The position numbers and the translations under genes are program-made. This document shows, in pieces, positions 36,265 through 46,046 of a DNA stretch of 64,000 bases (positions within the stretch are counted from its first letter, which is position 1; every line of letters begins with the position of its first letter). The notes beneath the pieces are model-generated. The model did not search any database, was not told the DNA's origin, and saw only the letters and a list, made by a program, of their open reading frames with translations. The stretch comes from Sporocytophaga myxococcoides DSM 11118 (lineage in GTDB: Bacteria > Bacteroidota > Bacteroidia > Cytophagales > Cytophagaceae), in assembly GCF_000426725.1 (NCBI RefSeq), contig NZ_AUFX01000011.1:1-64000 (forward strand), given 5' to 3'.

Positions 36265-38064
36265 ATGAAAAAGATCTTCCTGATAACCATCGTATTTCTG
36301 TTATTATTGGACAATAATGCCCAGTCGCAGATCGCAAGAGGTGCTGATGTCGGCTGGCTTTCACAAATGGAAAACTCCGGACGAACCTGGAGAGATAGCA
36401 ATGGAATTCAAAGAGATCTATTTGATATCTTAGACGACTACTGCATCAACTCTATAAGATTAAGAGTATGGGTCAATCCTGCTAATGGATGGAACGGCAA
36501 GCAGGATGTGGTAAACGTAGCTAAAAGAGCTGCGGCGAAAGGCTATAGATTGATGATTGATTTTCATTACAGCGACTCCTGGGCTGATCCGGGCCAGCAG
36601 ACAAAACCCGCTGCATGGGCAAATTATAATGTCAGCCAATTAGGACAAGCTGTTTACAATCACACAACCGAAGTACTCAATGCTTTAAAAGGTCAAAACA
36701 TAACACCGGAGTGGGTTCAGGTCGGAAACGAGATTAATAATGGCTTGCTATGGCCGGAAGGACAAGCATCAACAAACATGGCCAATTATGCATCCTTTGT
36801 GAATAAAGGATATGAAGCAGTTAAAGCTGTATTCCCTAATACCAAAGTTATTGTACACATTGCCAATGGATTTGATAATGCGCTTTTCCGTTGGAACATT
36901 GGTGGCTTAATAAGCAACGGGGCAAAATTCGACATCATAGGTATGTCTATGTATCCCAACACTCCCCAGGATTGGCAAACCTACGCTCAACAAACACTAA
37001 CCAATATGAATGATATGATTTCTAAATACAATAAGGAAATCATGGTTTCTGAAATCGGAGTTTCTGTTTCTGCTCCTCAGGAAGGAAGACAATTTGTAGA
37101 ACAGGTCATTAAAAATTTACAATCTCTATCAAATAAAAAAGGTCTGGGAATTTTCTGGTGGGAGCCTGAAGCATATAATTGGCAAGGTTATGATAAAGTA
37201 GCCTGGACAGGCAATTGGGGAAACTCTCCCTATCAGGCAACAGATGCAATGTCCGGATTTAAGTATAATTGTGAAAACAAACCTCCGTCAATTACCTTTT
37301 CTTCTCCAGGGAACAATATAAATTTGTGTCAGGGAACCCATGTAGAGCTTAATGCAAATGCTATTGATAGTGATGGTTTAATTTCCAGAGTTAACTTTCA
37401 TGATGGTACTACTTTGCTCTATACCGACTATAACGCTCCTTATAGTTATTCATGGGAAAGTCCATCTGTTGGTACACACACTATTTCAGCTCAGGCTATT
37501 GATAATTTAAATGCCGCAACTACTTCTGGGACATCAACTATTACTATAATTGCTGCTCCTCAGATAACAATCACCAGTCCTGCAAACAACTCAATTCTTC
37601 CATCTTCCGGAGGATTTACAACTGTCACACTGAATATCCAAACAACAAGTCCGGATATAACTTTAATCGAATTTTATAACGGAAACAATCTCATTGGTAA
37701 TACACAAACTAACTCCTATGCATGGAATCAGGTGCCAAATGGTTCTTATAAGAACATTACTGCCTTAGCAACCACTTCAGGTGGATGCAAAGGAACATCT
37801 GCCCCCATTTCATTCGAGATCAATACTGTTACCGGGCTAAAGGATAATTTCAATGCTGATATTACTATTTATCCAAATCCATCCAGCAATGGCTTTAACA
37901 TAGATCATTTAAATAACTCTTTGGTTGAAATTTATAATTCCCAAGGGCAGCAAATTGAGCAGATTCAACCAGCAAAACATGTCAGTTTCGGAAGTCAATA
38001 TCTTCCCGGCATATACCTGGTTAGATATGGAAATGGAAGGATGGTAAAAGTGATTAAATATTAA
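36265..38064 (+). CDS. GH53 endo-beta-1,4-galactanase with T9SS sorting domain
   Basis: A 599-residue secreted enzyme that cuts beta-1,4-galactan side chains of pectin (arabinogalactan type I). After a signal peptide (cleavage near NNAQSQ) the GH53 barrel covers about 22-335: ARGADVGWLSQMENSGRTWR, LRVWVNPANGW, DFHYSDSWADPGQQTKP, the acid/base E156 in VGNEINNG and the nucleophile E263 in MVSEIGVS. Two Ig-like Big_7-type domains follow (about 345-425, PPSITFSSPGNNINLCQGTH; and 430-515). The T9SS sorting domain has ITIYPNPSSNGFNI and LPGIYLVRYGNG. The enzyme is predicted to reach the cell surface or medium through the type IX system. Confidence 0.93.
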   Translation: MKKIFLITIVFLLLLDNNAQSQIARGADVGWLSQMENSGRTWRDSNGIQRDLFDILDDYCINSIRLRVWVNPANGWNGKQDVVNVAKRAAAKGYRLMIDFHYSDSWADPGQQTKPAAWANYNVSQLGQAVYNHTTEVLNALKGQNITPEWVQVGNEINNGLLWPEGQASTNMANYASFVNKGYEAVKAVFPNTKVIVHIANGFDNALFRWNIGGLISNGAKFDIIGMSMYPNTPQDWQTYAQQTLTNMNDMISKYNKEIMVSEIGVSVSAPQEGRQFVEQVIKNLQSLSNKKGLGIFWWEPEAYNWQGYDKVAWTGNWGNSPYQATDAMSGFKYNCENKPPSITFSSPGNNINLCQGTHVELNANAIDSDGLISRVNFHDGTTLLYTDYNAPYSYSWESPSVGTHTISAQAIDNLNAATTSGTSTITIIAAPQITITSPANNSILPSSGGFTTVTLNIQTTSPDITLIEFYNGNNLIGNTQTNSYAWNQVPNGSYKNITALATTSGGCKGTSAPISFEINTVTGLKDNFNADITIYPNPSSNGFNIDHLNNSLVEIYNSQGQQIEQIQPAKHVSFGSQYLPGIYLVRYGNGRMVKVIKY

Positions 38065-38224
38065 TGAGCATTACATTACTTATTTATAGGAATTAAAGCC
38101 GGAAAAATTGGATTTCAGGAAGAATAAAATCCTGACCATCAATTAATCCCACAAATTTTTGTTTTTTTTTGTAACATTCTGAAATACTTGCGCCCTACTA
38201 AATGGGACAAAATATTCAGAATTT

Positions 38225-41200
38225 ATGAACAGCTCATTTTTCAGACAAATTATTCACCAGATATTTTTAAAAGGTATCTTTTACCTGTCTTTACTTATAC
38301 TTCCACTTGGGATTACTTTAGGTCAAAGTTCAGATTCAGCCAATAGCAAACCTCCTGCATGTGCAACGGATTTGTTAAAAAGGCTTAAAGGGGAATCTTA
38401 TCAGAAGAAAGAAGATTCTATAAACAATCTGTTATATCTGGATACCTTCAAAAAGCATAAAAGGGCTGGTCAAACTTATGTTATTCCTGTTGTTTTTCAC
38501 ATAGTCCATAACGGAGGTCCGGAAAATATTTCAGACAGCAGGGTGATCAAATGCCTTAAAGATTTGAATGAAGCTTTTTCCAACACAGGAGCTTACGCAC
38601 AAACAACCGGAATAAATACAAATATCCAATTTTGCCTGGCAGTTCAGGATCCTGATGGTAATATCACCTCCGGTATTACCCGAACGATTTCCCCACTCAC
38701 AAATATCAATATGGAAAATGAGGATCTGTACCTGAAAGATCTTATCAGATGGCCTCCTCAAGATTACCTGAATGTGTGGGTTATCAATGAAATCAATTCA
38801 TTATCATCCGGACCTGGAGTGGCAGGGTATGCGTATTTTCCTTCATCTCATGGAGGCAATGAAGACGGGATCGTAGTAGAGGCAAAGTGGACAGGCACAT
38901 CAACTGATTATTCTAAAGTTCTGATTCATGAGGCTGGACATTACTTAGGATGTTATCATACATTCGAAGGTGGCTGTCCAAATTCTAATTGTCTTATGGA
39001 TGGAGATCGTGTCTGCGATACACCTCCGGATGCATCTACAGACTATGTCACTTGCGGTTCCACAGCAAACACTTGTAATGTAGATGAAGACGACACATCC
39101 CCACAAAATCCATTTAGGTCTGTTGCTTTAGGTGGTTTGGGAGATCAGGTGGATATGACTACAAACTATATGGACTACAATGATCTGGCCTGTGTCAATA
39201 TATTTACCCAGGGACAAAAAGACAGAATGATTCCTGCTATATCCATCATACGTAAAAGCCTGCTCCAATCTAAAGGATGCAAAAGCCCATGCACCTCTCC
39301 TATTACTTTTTCTACCTCACCTTTACCTGAAACAAAAGTAGAAGTGCTGGCAGGACAATCATTGAATTTCACAAATGCATCACAAGTCAATGTAACTTAC
39401 GATTGGGACTTTGGTGATGGAACTACTTCGTCTAACACAGTTAGCCCTTCAAAAATATATTCTACACCTGGTACCTATAAAGTGATTTGTAAAGCTACCA
39501 ACAGTGATCCCAATTGCACCACAGAAACATTTTGGGATGTCATTGTAAAGTGCCCTGTTGAATCAAAGTTTACAAGTCCTGCAGCCAATATACCTTCAAA
39601 CACTTCTCTGACCTTTACTAATACAAGCACAGGGGCTTCAAGTTACAGGTGGTTCATTGATGGAATAGATGCTGGCGCTACCAATGACCTTACTTATAAC
39701 TTTAATGTGAACGGAGCTCATTTTGTTCAGTTAGTAGCATGTAGTGGTCTTTGCTGTGATACTTCAGATGTAACCAAAGTGCAGGTGGGTAATTGTAAGA
39801 TTAACCATGCTGGAGATGTCTGGTGTTATGGTTCTTGGGCAAGTGTAGATTTTGCAAGTGGTAATCCAGTAGCTTCAAGCAAGACATCTATGAATCAATC
39901 TGAAGGAGTCGCAAGTATTTCAGATGTTAATGGAAAACTCCTTTTTTATACAAATGGTCAAAGTGTTTGGGCTGCAGATCATACACTAATGCCAAATGGA
40001 ACAGGCTTAAATGGTTCTGGGCTCTCTTCACAATCATCCATTATCACTCCTTATCCGGGAGCTCCAAATAAATACTGCATATTTACGGTGCATGACTGGC
40101 AAGAATTTAACTCTGACCTCAGCTACTCCGTTGTCGACATGTCATTGAATGGTGGAAAAGGAAGTCTTGTGGCCGCTCAGAAAAATATTACATTACAGAA
40201 TAACATTGCAGAAAGGGTTACTGCCGTTTATCATAAAAACTGCAAAGACATCTGGATTATTTCGCATGAAAAGAACAATGACAAATTTGTCGCTTATCTC
40301 CTCACAAGTTCCGGCATAAATCCTGTTCCTGTGATTACCAGTATAGGATCTATGACTGCAGGAGGTAATCGATATGGTTATTTAAGAGTATCTCATGATA
40401 GCAGGAAACTATGCTCAACTCTTGGCGGAAGCTCCTCTCTTCCGACTGTAGAGCTTTTTGATTTTGACAATGAAACTGGAACCGTTAGCAGCCCAGTCAC
40501 CCTTGAGACTTCTAATTCCCTGTCTGATGCTTACAGTTCTGAGTTTTCACCTGATAACAGAATTTTATATGTCACAGAATATGATGGAAGAGGTCTCTAT
40601 CAATACAATTTATATGCTGGAAATCCTGGACAAATCGCGGCTAGCAGACTGAATATATCCACTACATCTACTACCAAACCAAGCGTGCAAATGGGACCAG
40701 ACAGTAAAATATATTATGTAACGTATTATGGCCTCGGAGTAATTAATAATCCAAATGCTCTCGGGATGCTGAGCAATGCAACTGACGATGCTGTCTTTCA
40801 TAAATCAGGAACTTACGGAAACCTTGGTCTTCCGAACTTTATTCCGGGTCTATTCGGAAACGACATTTCAATTGCAGGACCATCATCTGTTTGCCAGAAC
40901 TCGATTGTCACTTATGAGGCAACTTCTGCTAGTTGTATTGGTGATGTTACCTGGACTTACAATGGAGACGGTTCAATTGTAAAGATAGATAAAACAAAAA
41001 TCACCATAGATGTTGGCTCCACAGAAGGCATGCAATCACTAACTGCAGAAACTCCTGGTGAATGCGGTATAATTAGCTATATGCTTAATATCCAGGTAGA
41101 AAAAAACAGTGCTCCTAAAATAAATCTTGGTGCAGATACTGCAGTTTGTGGTACTATAGCTTTCTTACTTGATGCTGGCAATGGCTTTGACACCTATTAT

Positions 41201-42286
41201 TGGTCAGATGGATCCACTAGTCCGACTCTATCCGTGACGAAGTCAGGAACATACTGTGTCACGGTAACTAATAGTCAGGGATGTGTTTCAAAAGATTGCA
41301 TAACAATTAAGAACCTTCCGCCATTTTCAAACCTTAATATCATTGATGATCAGATGTTATGTAATGGAAATAGTGTGAAGCTTGATGCTGGTCCAGGATA
41401 TAGTTCTTACAAGTGGAGTACTGGAAGCACCAATCGTACTGTTTCAGCTACGACCGCAGGTAAGTATTGGGTAAATGTAATAACACCCGACAATTGCGAA
41501 ATAAGTGATACCATTAATATAACTGAAATGATCACACCTACCCTCGAACTGGGCCCGGATATAGGAGTTTGTAAGGGTGAGGTTGTTGAACTGAATGCAG
41601 GACCAGGTTTCAAAAACTATAAATGGCAAACGTCTGGTTATAATTCAGAGAAATTCACAGCATATCAGGAAGGGAAATATTGGGTAACAGTGACTGATAC
41701 CTGCGGCTCACATTCAGATACGGTAAATATAACCAATAATTGTCCTTTACCGCTTAATATACTTTATTTTAACGGAACCCTTTCCAATCATCAGATTAAG
41801 GTCAATTATAAGGTGAATGACATTACTTCAAACTCAATTATATATATACAGAAGTCTAAAGATGGCGTTAGATTTAGCCCTATTAATGAGAGTTTTAAGT
41901 TCTATAATAAAAGTTCCAATGCAGAAGAAAAGTTTTATGATACGGAAGAAGGTTACGAATTCTATCAGCTTGTAATTAAAACACCTGATAATAAATACAC
42001 TTTCAGTAAGATCATTCATATAACGCCACTGAATTCTGAAGCTACAATTACAGTATATCCTAACCCTAGTGACAATACATTTAATATTCAGTTTAATACT
42101 ACTCAGGAAACAGAGAGGATTATTCAGATTCATTCCATTGATGGAAAGTTGATTAAAGATGAAAAAATCAACGGCAATGTATTGTCACTATCAATTGGAG
42201 CTGAGCTTAGCGATGGTCTTTATATTTTATCGGTTATAGATAACAACTCAACAATAGTGAGAAAATTACAAAAGATAAAGAGATAA
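38225..42286 (+). CDS. Large secreted M43 metalloprotease with PKD and T9SS sorting domains
   Basis: A 1353-residue secreted protein. After a signal peptide (about 1-34) comes an M43 pappalysin-like protease domain with zinc motif HEAGHYLGCYH starting at H235, E236 as the catalytic base, and the Met-turn TTNYMDYNDLACVNIFTQGQ. PKD-type domains follow (YDWDFGDGTTSSN near 390-445 and a second near 455-525). A ~350-residue WD/YVTN-like propeller-type region (SQSSIITPYPGAPNKYCIFT onward) comes next. Three repeated Ig-like segments contain DAGNGFDTYYWSDGST-like sequences (about 980-1185). A T9SS sorting domain (ITVYPNPSDNTFNI, LSDGLYILSV) closes the protein. The PxxYxW-type repeats are common in Bacteroidota adhesion proteins. 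Confidence 0.9.
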   Translation: MNSSFFRQIIHQIFLKGIFYLSLLILPLGITLGQSSDSANSKPPACATDLLKRLKGESYQKKEDSINNLLYLDTFKKHKRAGQTYVIPVVFHIVHNGGPENISDSRVIKCLKDLNEAFSNTGAYAQTTGINTNIQFCLAVQDPDGNITSGITRTISPLTNINMENEDLYLKDLIRWPPQDYLNVWVINEINSLSSGPGVAGYAYFPSSHGGNEDGIVVEAKWTGTSTDYSKVLIHEAGHYLGCYHTFEGGCPNSNCLMDGDRVCDTPPDASTDYVTCGSTANTCNVDEDDTSPQNPFRSVALGGLGDQVDMTTNYMDYNDLACVNIFTQGQKDRMIPAISIIRKSLLQSKGCKSPCTSPITFSTSPLPETKVEVLAGQSLNFTNASQVNVTYDWDFGDGTTSSNTVSPSKIYSTPGTYKVICKATNSDPNCTTETFWDVIVKCPVESKFTSPAANIPSNTSLTFTNTSTGASSYRWFIDGIDAGATNDLTYNFNVNGAHFVQLVACSGLCCDTSDVTKVQVGNCKINHAGDVWCYGSWASVDFASGNPVASSKTSMNQSEGVASISDVNGKLLFYTNGQSVWAADHTLMPNGTGLNGSGLSSQSSIITPYPGAPNKYCIFTVHDWQEFNSDLSYSVVDMSLNGGKGSLVAAQKNITLQNNIAERVTAVYHKNCKDIWIISHEKNNDKFVAYLLTSSGINPVPVITSIGSMTAGGNRYGYLRVSHDSRKLCSTLGGSSSLPTVELFDFDNETGTVSSPVTLETSNSLSDAYSSEFSPDNRILYVTEYDGRGLYQYNLYAGNPGQIAASRLNISTTSTTKPSVQMGPDSKIYYVTYYGLGVINNPNALGMLSNATDDAVFHKSGTYGNLGLPNFIPGLFGNDISIAGPSSVCQNSIVTYEATSASCIGDVTWTYNGDGSIVKIDKTKITIDVGSTEGMQSLTAETPGECGIISYMLNIQVEKNSAPKINLGADTAVCGTIAFLLDAGNGFDTYYWSDGSTSPTLSVTKSGTYCVTVTNSQGCVSKDCITIKNLPPFSNLNIIDDQMLCNGNSVKLDAGPGYSSYKWSTGSTNRTVSATTAGKYWVNVITPDNCEISDTINITEMITPTLELGPDIGVCKGEVVELNAGPGFKNYKWQTSGYNSEKFTAYQEGKYWVTVTDTCGSHSDTVNITNNCPLPLNILYFNGTLSNHQIKVNYKVNDITSNSIIYIQKSKDGVRFSPINESFKFYNKSSNAEEKFYDTEEGYEFYQLVIKTPDNKYTFSKIIHITPLNSEATITVYPNPSDNTFNIQFNTTQETERIIQIHSIDGKLIKDEKINGNVLSLSIGAELSDGLYILSVIDNNSTIVRKLQKIKR

Positions 42287-42293
42287 ATAAAAA

Positions 42294-42334
42294 AACAGCT
42301 CATTAGAAATTAATCTAATGAGCTGTTTTTTTTA
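42294..42334. terminator. Bidirectional intrinsic terminator
   Basis: A 14-bp stem pairs 42294-42307 with 42314-42327, followed by eight T residues on the plus strand and preceded by an A-run. It serves both the M43 protease and, from the other side, the lipocalin-like gene. Confidence 0.85.
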
Positions 42335-42350
42335 TTTCTTAAGTCTTCTT

Positions 42351-42749
42351 TTACTTACCTTCTTTGGCAGGTTCTGCCTTTTTCAGGATAAGAGAATTAG
42401 GCTTTCCAAAATTCAGTATTAGTTTATTTTGACTTACCTCAACAATTGTCATTTCATTGATAGGTCCTTTGCTGGATGTGAAGGTAATTTTAGATTCATC
42501 TTTATTAAGCTTCCATGCGCCCTCTTCAGATTTACCCATAAACTGGGCCTTATACTGACCGTTTTCTTTTATATCAAAAGTTACTTCGCTGAAAAACATC
42601 TCCAGCATCTTTAAGCTTGTAGAATCCAGTTTTTCCTTTTCTGTTACATCCTGATATTTCCAGTTTCCTTTTATAAGACTTGCTCTCTGAGCATTTACAC
42701 TAAGAACTGATAGAAATAATAATGAGGTAAAAATAACTTTTAATTTCAT
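42351..42749 (-). CDS. Small exported lipocalin-like protein
   Basis: A 132-residue protein with a signal peptide (about 1-20, cleavage after VNAQ). The mature part has the strand pattern of the small lipocalin-like/DUF families of Bacteroidota: SLIKGNWKYQDVTEKEKLDS, VTFDIKENGQYKAQFMGKSE, GAWKLNKDESKITFTSSKG and NKLILNFGK. It probably binds a small ligand or acts in the periplasm; this is inferred from fold resemblance only. Confidence 0.65.
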   Translation of the reverse strand: MKLKVIFTSLLFLSVLSVNAQRASLIKGNWKYQDVTEKEKLDSTSLKMLEMFFSEVTFDIKENGQYKAQFMGKSEEGAWKLNKDESKITFTSSKGPINEMTIVEVSQNKLILNFGKPNSLILKKAEPAKEGK

Positions 42750-42921
42750 TTGAGATTTTGTTTAAGTGAAATGATGAATGAATAATAAAGATTTCAATTT
42801 AACTCTCAAAATATCAAGAATTTTACCAACATCAAAATTAAACCATGACGAAGAAATAAATATAAGGATGAGGTATGAAGGGAACTAAAGCAACTTAGTA
42901 GGTCTTGATAGTTGCTCAGAA

Positions 42922-43497
42922 CTAATTAAGGTATTTCAATACTGCAACGCCACAATCAAATGATCTTGCATCAACTAATTTAAGCTTATGTCTGTCTTTA
43001 AAAATACTTAAACCTTTACCCAAACTTGTTGGATTCATAAACAAATAAAACTCATCAATCAAACCTGCATCAATCAATGAAGAGACGAATGTTGCTCCTC
43101 CATAAACGATGATATCCTTTCCTTTTTGTGCCTTAAGATTATTGATTTCTTTGATAAAATCTTCTTTCGCAAGAATTGTATTATCCCATTCAGATTTTTT
43201 AAGAGTTCTTGAAAAAACTATCTTTTTAGCTTCGCGTATTTTCTTTGCGAATATAGATTGAGGATTTGATGGTTTGTTAGCTATTTGAGACCAATGATCT
43301 ATAAATCCCTCCTGGGCCATCTTACGGCTCAGTAACACAGTATCAATGGAATCTTTCAATTCATAAAAGTATTGCCTCAAGTCAGTATCCCAGGTCCACT
43401 CTTCAGTCCATGGCCAGATAAGCCAATCAGTATGGCCATTTTCATCTGCAATATACCCATCAACAGATATTTGAACCTGTAGTTTTAATTTTCTCAT
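42922..43497 (-). CDS. Dihydrofolate reductase-like (RibD C-terminal) family protein
   Basis: A 191-residue protein with the RibD_C/DHFR fold: KLKLQVQISVDGYIADENG, DTVLLSRKMAQEGF, IFAKKIREAKKIVFSRTLKK, KGKDIIVYGGATFVSSLIDA and LIDEFYLFMNPTSLGKGLSIF. Members bind NADPH and reduce unknown pterin- or riboflavin-like substrates. It belongs to a set of four small genes in which two DHFR-like proteins alternate with two small effector-binding-type proteins. Confidence 0.85.
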   Translation of the reverse strand: MRKLKLQVQISVDGYIADENGHTDWLIWPWTEEWTWDTDLRQYFYELKDSIDTVLLSRKMAQEGFIDHWSQIANKPSNPQSIFAKKIREAKKIVFSRTLKKSEWDNTILAKEDFIKEINNLKAQKGKDIIVYGGATFVSSLIDAGLIDEFYLFMNPTSLGKGLSIFKDRHKLKLVDARSFDCGVAVLKYLN

Positions 43498-43566
43498 TTT
43501 TGTTTAAAGACTGGAAATATGAAATGAATTCATTGGGGTAATATCTTCAAATTTGATTGAATTGGT

Positions 43567-43974
43567 TTACTTAAGCCTTATCATGCAATTGACATCTTTT
43601 TCATTATAATACCATTCAACGCAATATCCTTGTGGATCAAGGTCAGGCAAAGCAAGAAGTTCTTTAAATGCCCTGTCAATACTCATGATATCTTTTGCAT
43701 AATCTTTTATAGTTATGCTCACATATTCCCCTTTCTTTAAAATTAAAGTTTCCAGATGAAGCTTTTCTGCTTCTCCAGGCTCCAGCTCTTCAGCAGCAGC
43801 ACGATATACTATTCCTCCTCCATGTTCCGGTCTTGAAACGCCGAAGTACTTCCTATCTTTGGAAAATGGAATTAAAGAATATAGCTTTTGATGCGCTTCC
43901 TGAATCCCTTCTGGAAAGGATTTTGCATTGACATAAAACACCTTAATATCCTTATCGAATTTGGTCTTTTCCAT
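43567..43974 (-). CDS. Small GyrI-like/effector-binding-type protein
   Basis: A 135-residue protein without a DNA-binding helix-turn-helix. Features are IKVFYVNAKSFPEGIQEAHQ, KYFGVSRPEHGGGIVYRAAA, LILKKGEYVSITIKDYAKDI and the end DPQGYCVEWYYNEKDVNCMI. Similar stand-alone proteins in Bacteroidota are often labelled transcriptional regulators because of resemblance to the ligand-binding part of AraC/BmrR-type proteins, but I see no DNA-binding part. It probably binds a small ligand. It lies between the two DHFR-like genes with gaps of 69 and 113 nt. Confidence 0.6.
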   Translation of the reverse strand: MEKTKFDKDIKVFYVNAKSFPEGIQEAHQKLYSLIPFSKDRKYFGVSRPEHGGGIVYRAAAEELEPGEAEKLHLETLILKKGEYVSITIKDYAKDIMSIDRAFKELLALPDLDPQGYCVEWYYNEKDVNCMIRLK

Positions 43975-44087
43975 AGAGCTTTCTTTATGTATCCAATTAC
44001 AAAACTAACTTACATTACCCTATTCAGGGAGGTAAATACCGTCAAATTTGATGGGGGATCTGACTGATTTATTTCACTTTATCATTT

Positions 44088-44621
44088 TTATTCAAGAAGG
44101 TAATGTAATTGTGTTAAACCTGTATCAAACTGTTTTGTTGAAACAAGCTTTAGCTTCTGCTCCGGTCTTCCGTTCTTGAAAAGTCTGGTACCATCTCCCA
44201 GCAATATGGGGATAATAGAAACGGTCATTTCGTCGATGAGCTTTTCCTTAAGCAATTCCTGAATAATTTCAGATCCTCCGTCACAGAAGATATTCTTACC
44301 CTTTTTGCTTTTCAATTCAGTAACCAAATCTTTAAGGTTTCCGCTATAGAATGTTGTATTGCCAATAGATGGCTTTTGAGACCGTGTAATTATATAAGTT
44401 GTTTTATCAGCATGTGAAAACTCTGGTACATTCGCCATTACCCAGTCATAAGTTTTCCTGCCTGCAATAACAGTATCCACTGTTTGTATAAAAGAAGCAT
44501 AACCGTAATCCTCTCCTTCCTTATTTACTAATGAGAGAAAACTTAAATCATCATTGGGCGCTGCAATATAGCCGTCCATGCTCGCAGCAATGAATAAAAC
44601 AACTTTACGATTAGTTGACAT
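44088..44621 (-). CDS. Dihydrofolate reductase-like (RibD C-terminal) family protein
   Basis: A 177-residue second DHFR-fold protein, only distantly similar to the one at 42922: RKVVLFIAASMDGYIAAPND, DTVIAGRKTYDWVM, KKGKNIFCDGGSEIIQELLK and LIDEMTVSIIPILLGDGTRL. It matches the common Bacteroidota/Firmicutes YwjB-like reductases, predicted to use NADPH. Substrate unknown. Confidence 0.87.
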   Translation of the reverse strand: MSTNRKVVLFIAASMDGYIAAPNDDLSFLSLVNKEGEDYGYASFIQTVDTVIAGRKTYDWVMANVPEFSHADKTTYIITRSQKPSIGNTTFYSGNLKDLVTELKSKKGKNIFCDGGSEIIQELLKEKLIDEMTVSIIPILLGDGTRLFKNGRPEQKLKLVSTKQFDTGLTQLHYLLE

Positions 44622-44722
44622 TTTGATATAATTAAATTCTACTTATTACAATTGAGAAGACTTTTGTAGGTTTTGTTAAGTTTTTCATCTGTGAAATGAG
44701 ATTACACAGAGAAACAAGGATA

Positions 44723-45205
44723 TTAATTCTCTAGCCTCTTAACAGGTATCCATATTTCCTCTTCCGAATCAGGATCATTATTTTTATACTTATCTCCAAG
44801 CAATTCGAAATGTTCTCTGTGATCAACAGTATAGCCGGAAGTTGGCATCCATTCTTTAAATATAAAATGAAAAGTTTCGTGAAAGTTTTGCGGTCCGCCT
44901 TTGTGTAAGAATACAGCATACAAACCTCCGGATAAGAAATAAGATTGCATACCTTCCGGCACTTCCATGTTATCTGATACTTCCATTGCAGCCCATTTCA
45001 CGAATTCTGACTCAGGATTCATATAATCGTCTGTATGCTGATATATCTGCAAGCTAAATAAATCAGAAGATACTGGATTGATTATAGATTTTCTCACAGG
45101 CATAAAACTTCGCCAAAGTTCGACGGTTCTATTTTCCTTTAAAGACATTTTAAGTTGTTTTCCGATAAGTATTTTACCAAAAATTGTTTCTAATCGCGGA
45201 ACCAA
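44723..45205 (-). CDS. GyrI-like small-molecule-binding domain protein
   Basis: A 160-residue stand-alone effector-binding domain as found at the end of AraC/MerR regulators: VPRLETIFGKILIGKQLKMS, ENRTVELWRSFMPVRKSI, FVKWAAMEVSDNMEVPEGMQ, FLHKGGPQNFHETFHFIF and the closing HREHFELLGDKYKNNDPDSE EEIWIPV. The frame begins at TTG (45205). Homologues start near the VPRLE motif, so a TTG start is plausible. It has no DNA-binding part, so it may sequester a toxic ligand or act as a chaperone. Confidence 0.78.
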   Translation of the reverse strand: MVPRLETIFGKILIGKQLKMSLKENRTVELWRSFMPVRKSIINPVSSDLFSLQIYQHTDDYMNPESEFVKWAAMEVSDNMEVPEGMQSYFLSGGLYAVFLHKGGPQNFHETFHFIFKEWMPTSGYTVDHREHFELLGDKYKNNDPDSEEEIWIPVKRLEN

Positions 45206-45209
45206 GGGA

Positions 45210-45245
45210 GTTATAAGTTTTAAGTATTAAGTTTTAAGTATTAAG
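45210..45245. repeat. Simple repeat GTTTTAAGTATTAA, left copy
   Basis: Tandem copies of TAAGTTTTAAGTATTAAG lie here. An inverted copy of the same sequence lies at 46825-46860, on the other side of the two lipoprotein genes. Confidence 0.7.
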
Positions 45246-45312
45246 AAGTGAATTCTAACTGAAATAAAAATTCAAAACTGAATAGAAAGCTAATGTACGA
45301 AGAGGATATTAC

Positions 45313-46038
45313 CTAGTTTACTTTCTTAAAGATTTTGTAATAGGCCAGTCCTGATGTAGCTTCTTCTCCTTTAGTGATAAATTCACCAATTGGAAGACTT
45401 TTAATAAACAAAAATCCCGAAGTTGTCCATCTCCCATCTATAATTATGTTGTGTTTAAGCTTTACTTCCTCAACTTTCTTTAAGGAATCAGCCTGCTTTT
45501 CCCAGATTTGAAATCCAAATGGAAGATCATCATAAACTACACTCAAATTACTTTGCTTGTTAAATATAAATCTGCCCTGAGCATCAGGAACCGGCCTGTT
45601 CCAAAGAAATGAAACCTTTCCATTACTCTTATCTATCAAAAGGACATTTTCATCTTCATACATTCCCTTTACAATCAGGTATTGTTTAAACGACTTATTA
45701 TAACCTTCAAAATGATATTTGAAACTTTCAGTTTCATCCTCCGAGACGGAGTCTTTCAAAATCATGTTTTCAGAATTATCTATAGGCAAGCTTATTCCAT
45801 CTTCCAAAATTGTAATAAAAGAAGTATCATTAATAAAATGATTATCTGCAAATTTTGTCTTTTCAAATTCAGTGGAGTCGATCTGAACGATAGAGAAATT
45901 ATTCATCACTGAAGCCTCTTCATGGAACGACAAAATAGTTTCTTCTTCCTCTGAACGTACCTCTCCTGTCTGCTCTTTCTGGGTTGTGCATGACCAAACC
46001 AGAATAAAAAATATAACTAACAGATTAAAAAATCGCAT
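45313..46038 (-). CDS. Hypothetical lipoprotein
   Basis: A 241-residue lipoprotein. The frame is open from a TTG at 46050, but the ATG at 46036-46038 gives a normal signal, MRFFNLLVIFFILVWSC, with a lipobox Cys. The mature part (SFHEEASVMNNFSIVQIDST, LLIDKSNGKVSFLWNRPVPD, HNIIIDGRWTTSGFLFI) suggests a beta-rich domain. No family is recognised. It begins 8 nt after the stop of the lipoprotein gene upstream, so the two are one operon. Confidence 0.62.
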   Translation of the reverse strand: MRFFNLLVIFFILVWSCTTQKEQTGEVRSEEEETILSFHEEASVMNNFSIVQIDSTEFEKTKFADNHFINDTSFITILEDGISLPIDNSENMILKDSVSEDETESFKYHFEGYNKSFKQYLIVKGMYEDENVLLIDKSNGKVSFLWNRPVPDAQGRFIFNKQSNLSVVYDDLPFGFQIWEKQADSLKKVEEVKLKHNIIIDGRWTTSGFLFIKSLPIGEFITKGEEATSGLAYYKIFKKVN

Positions 46039-46046
46039 AAGTATGA

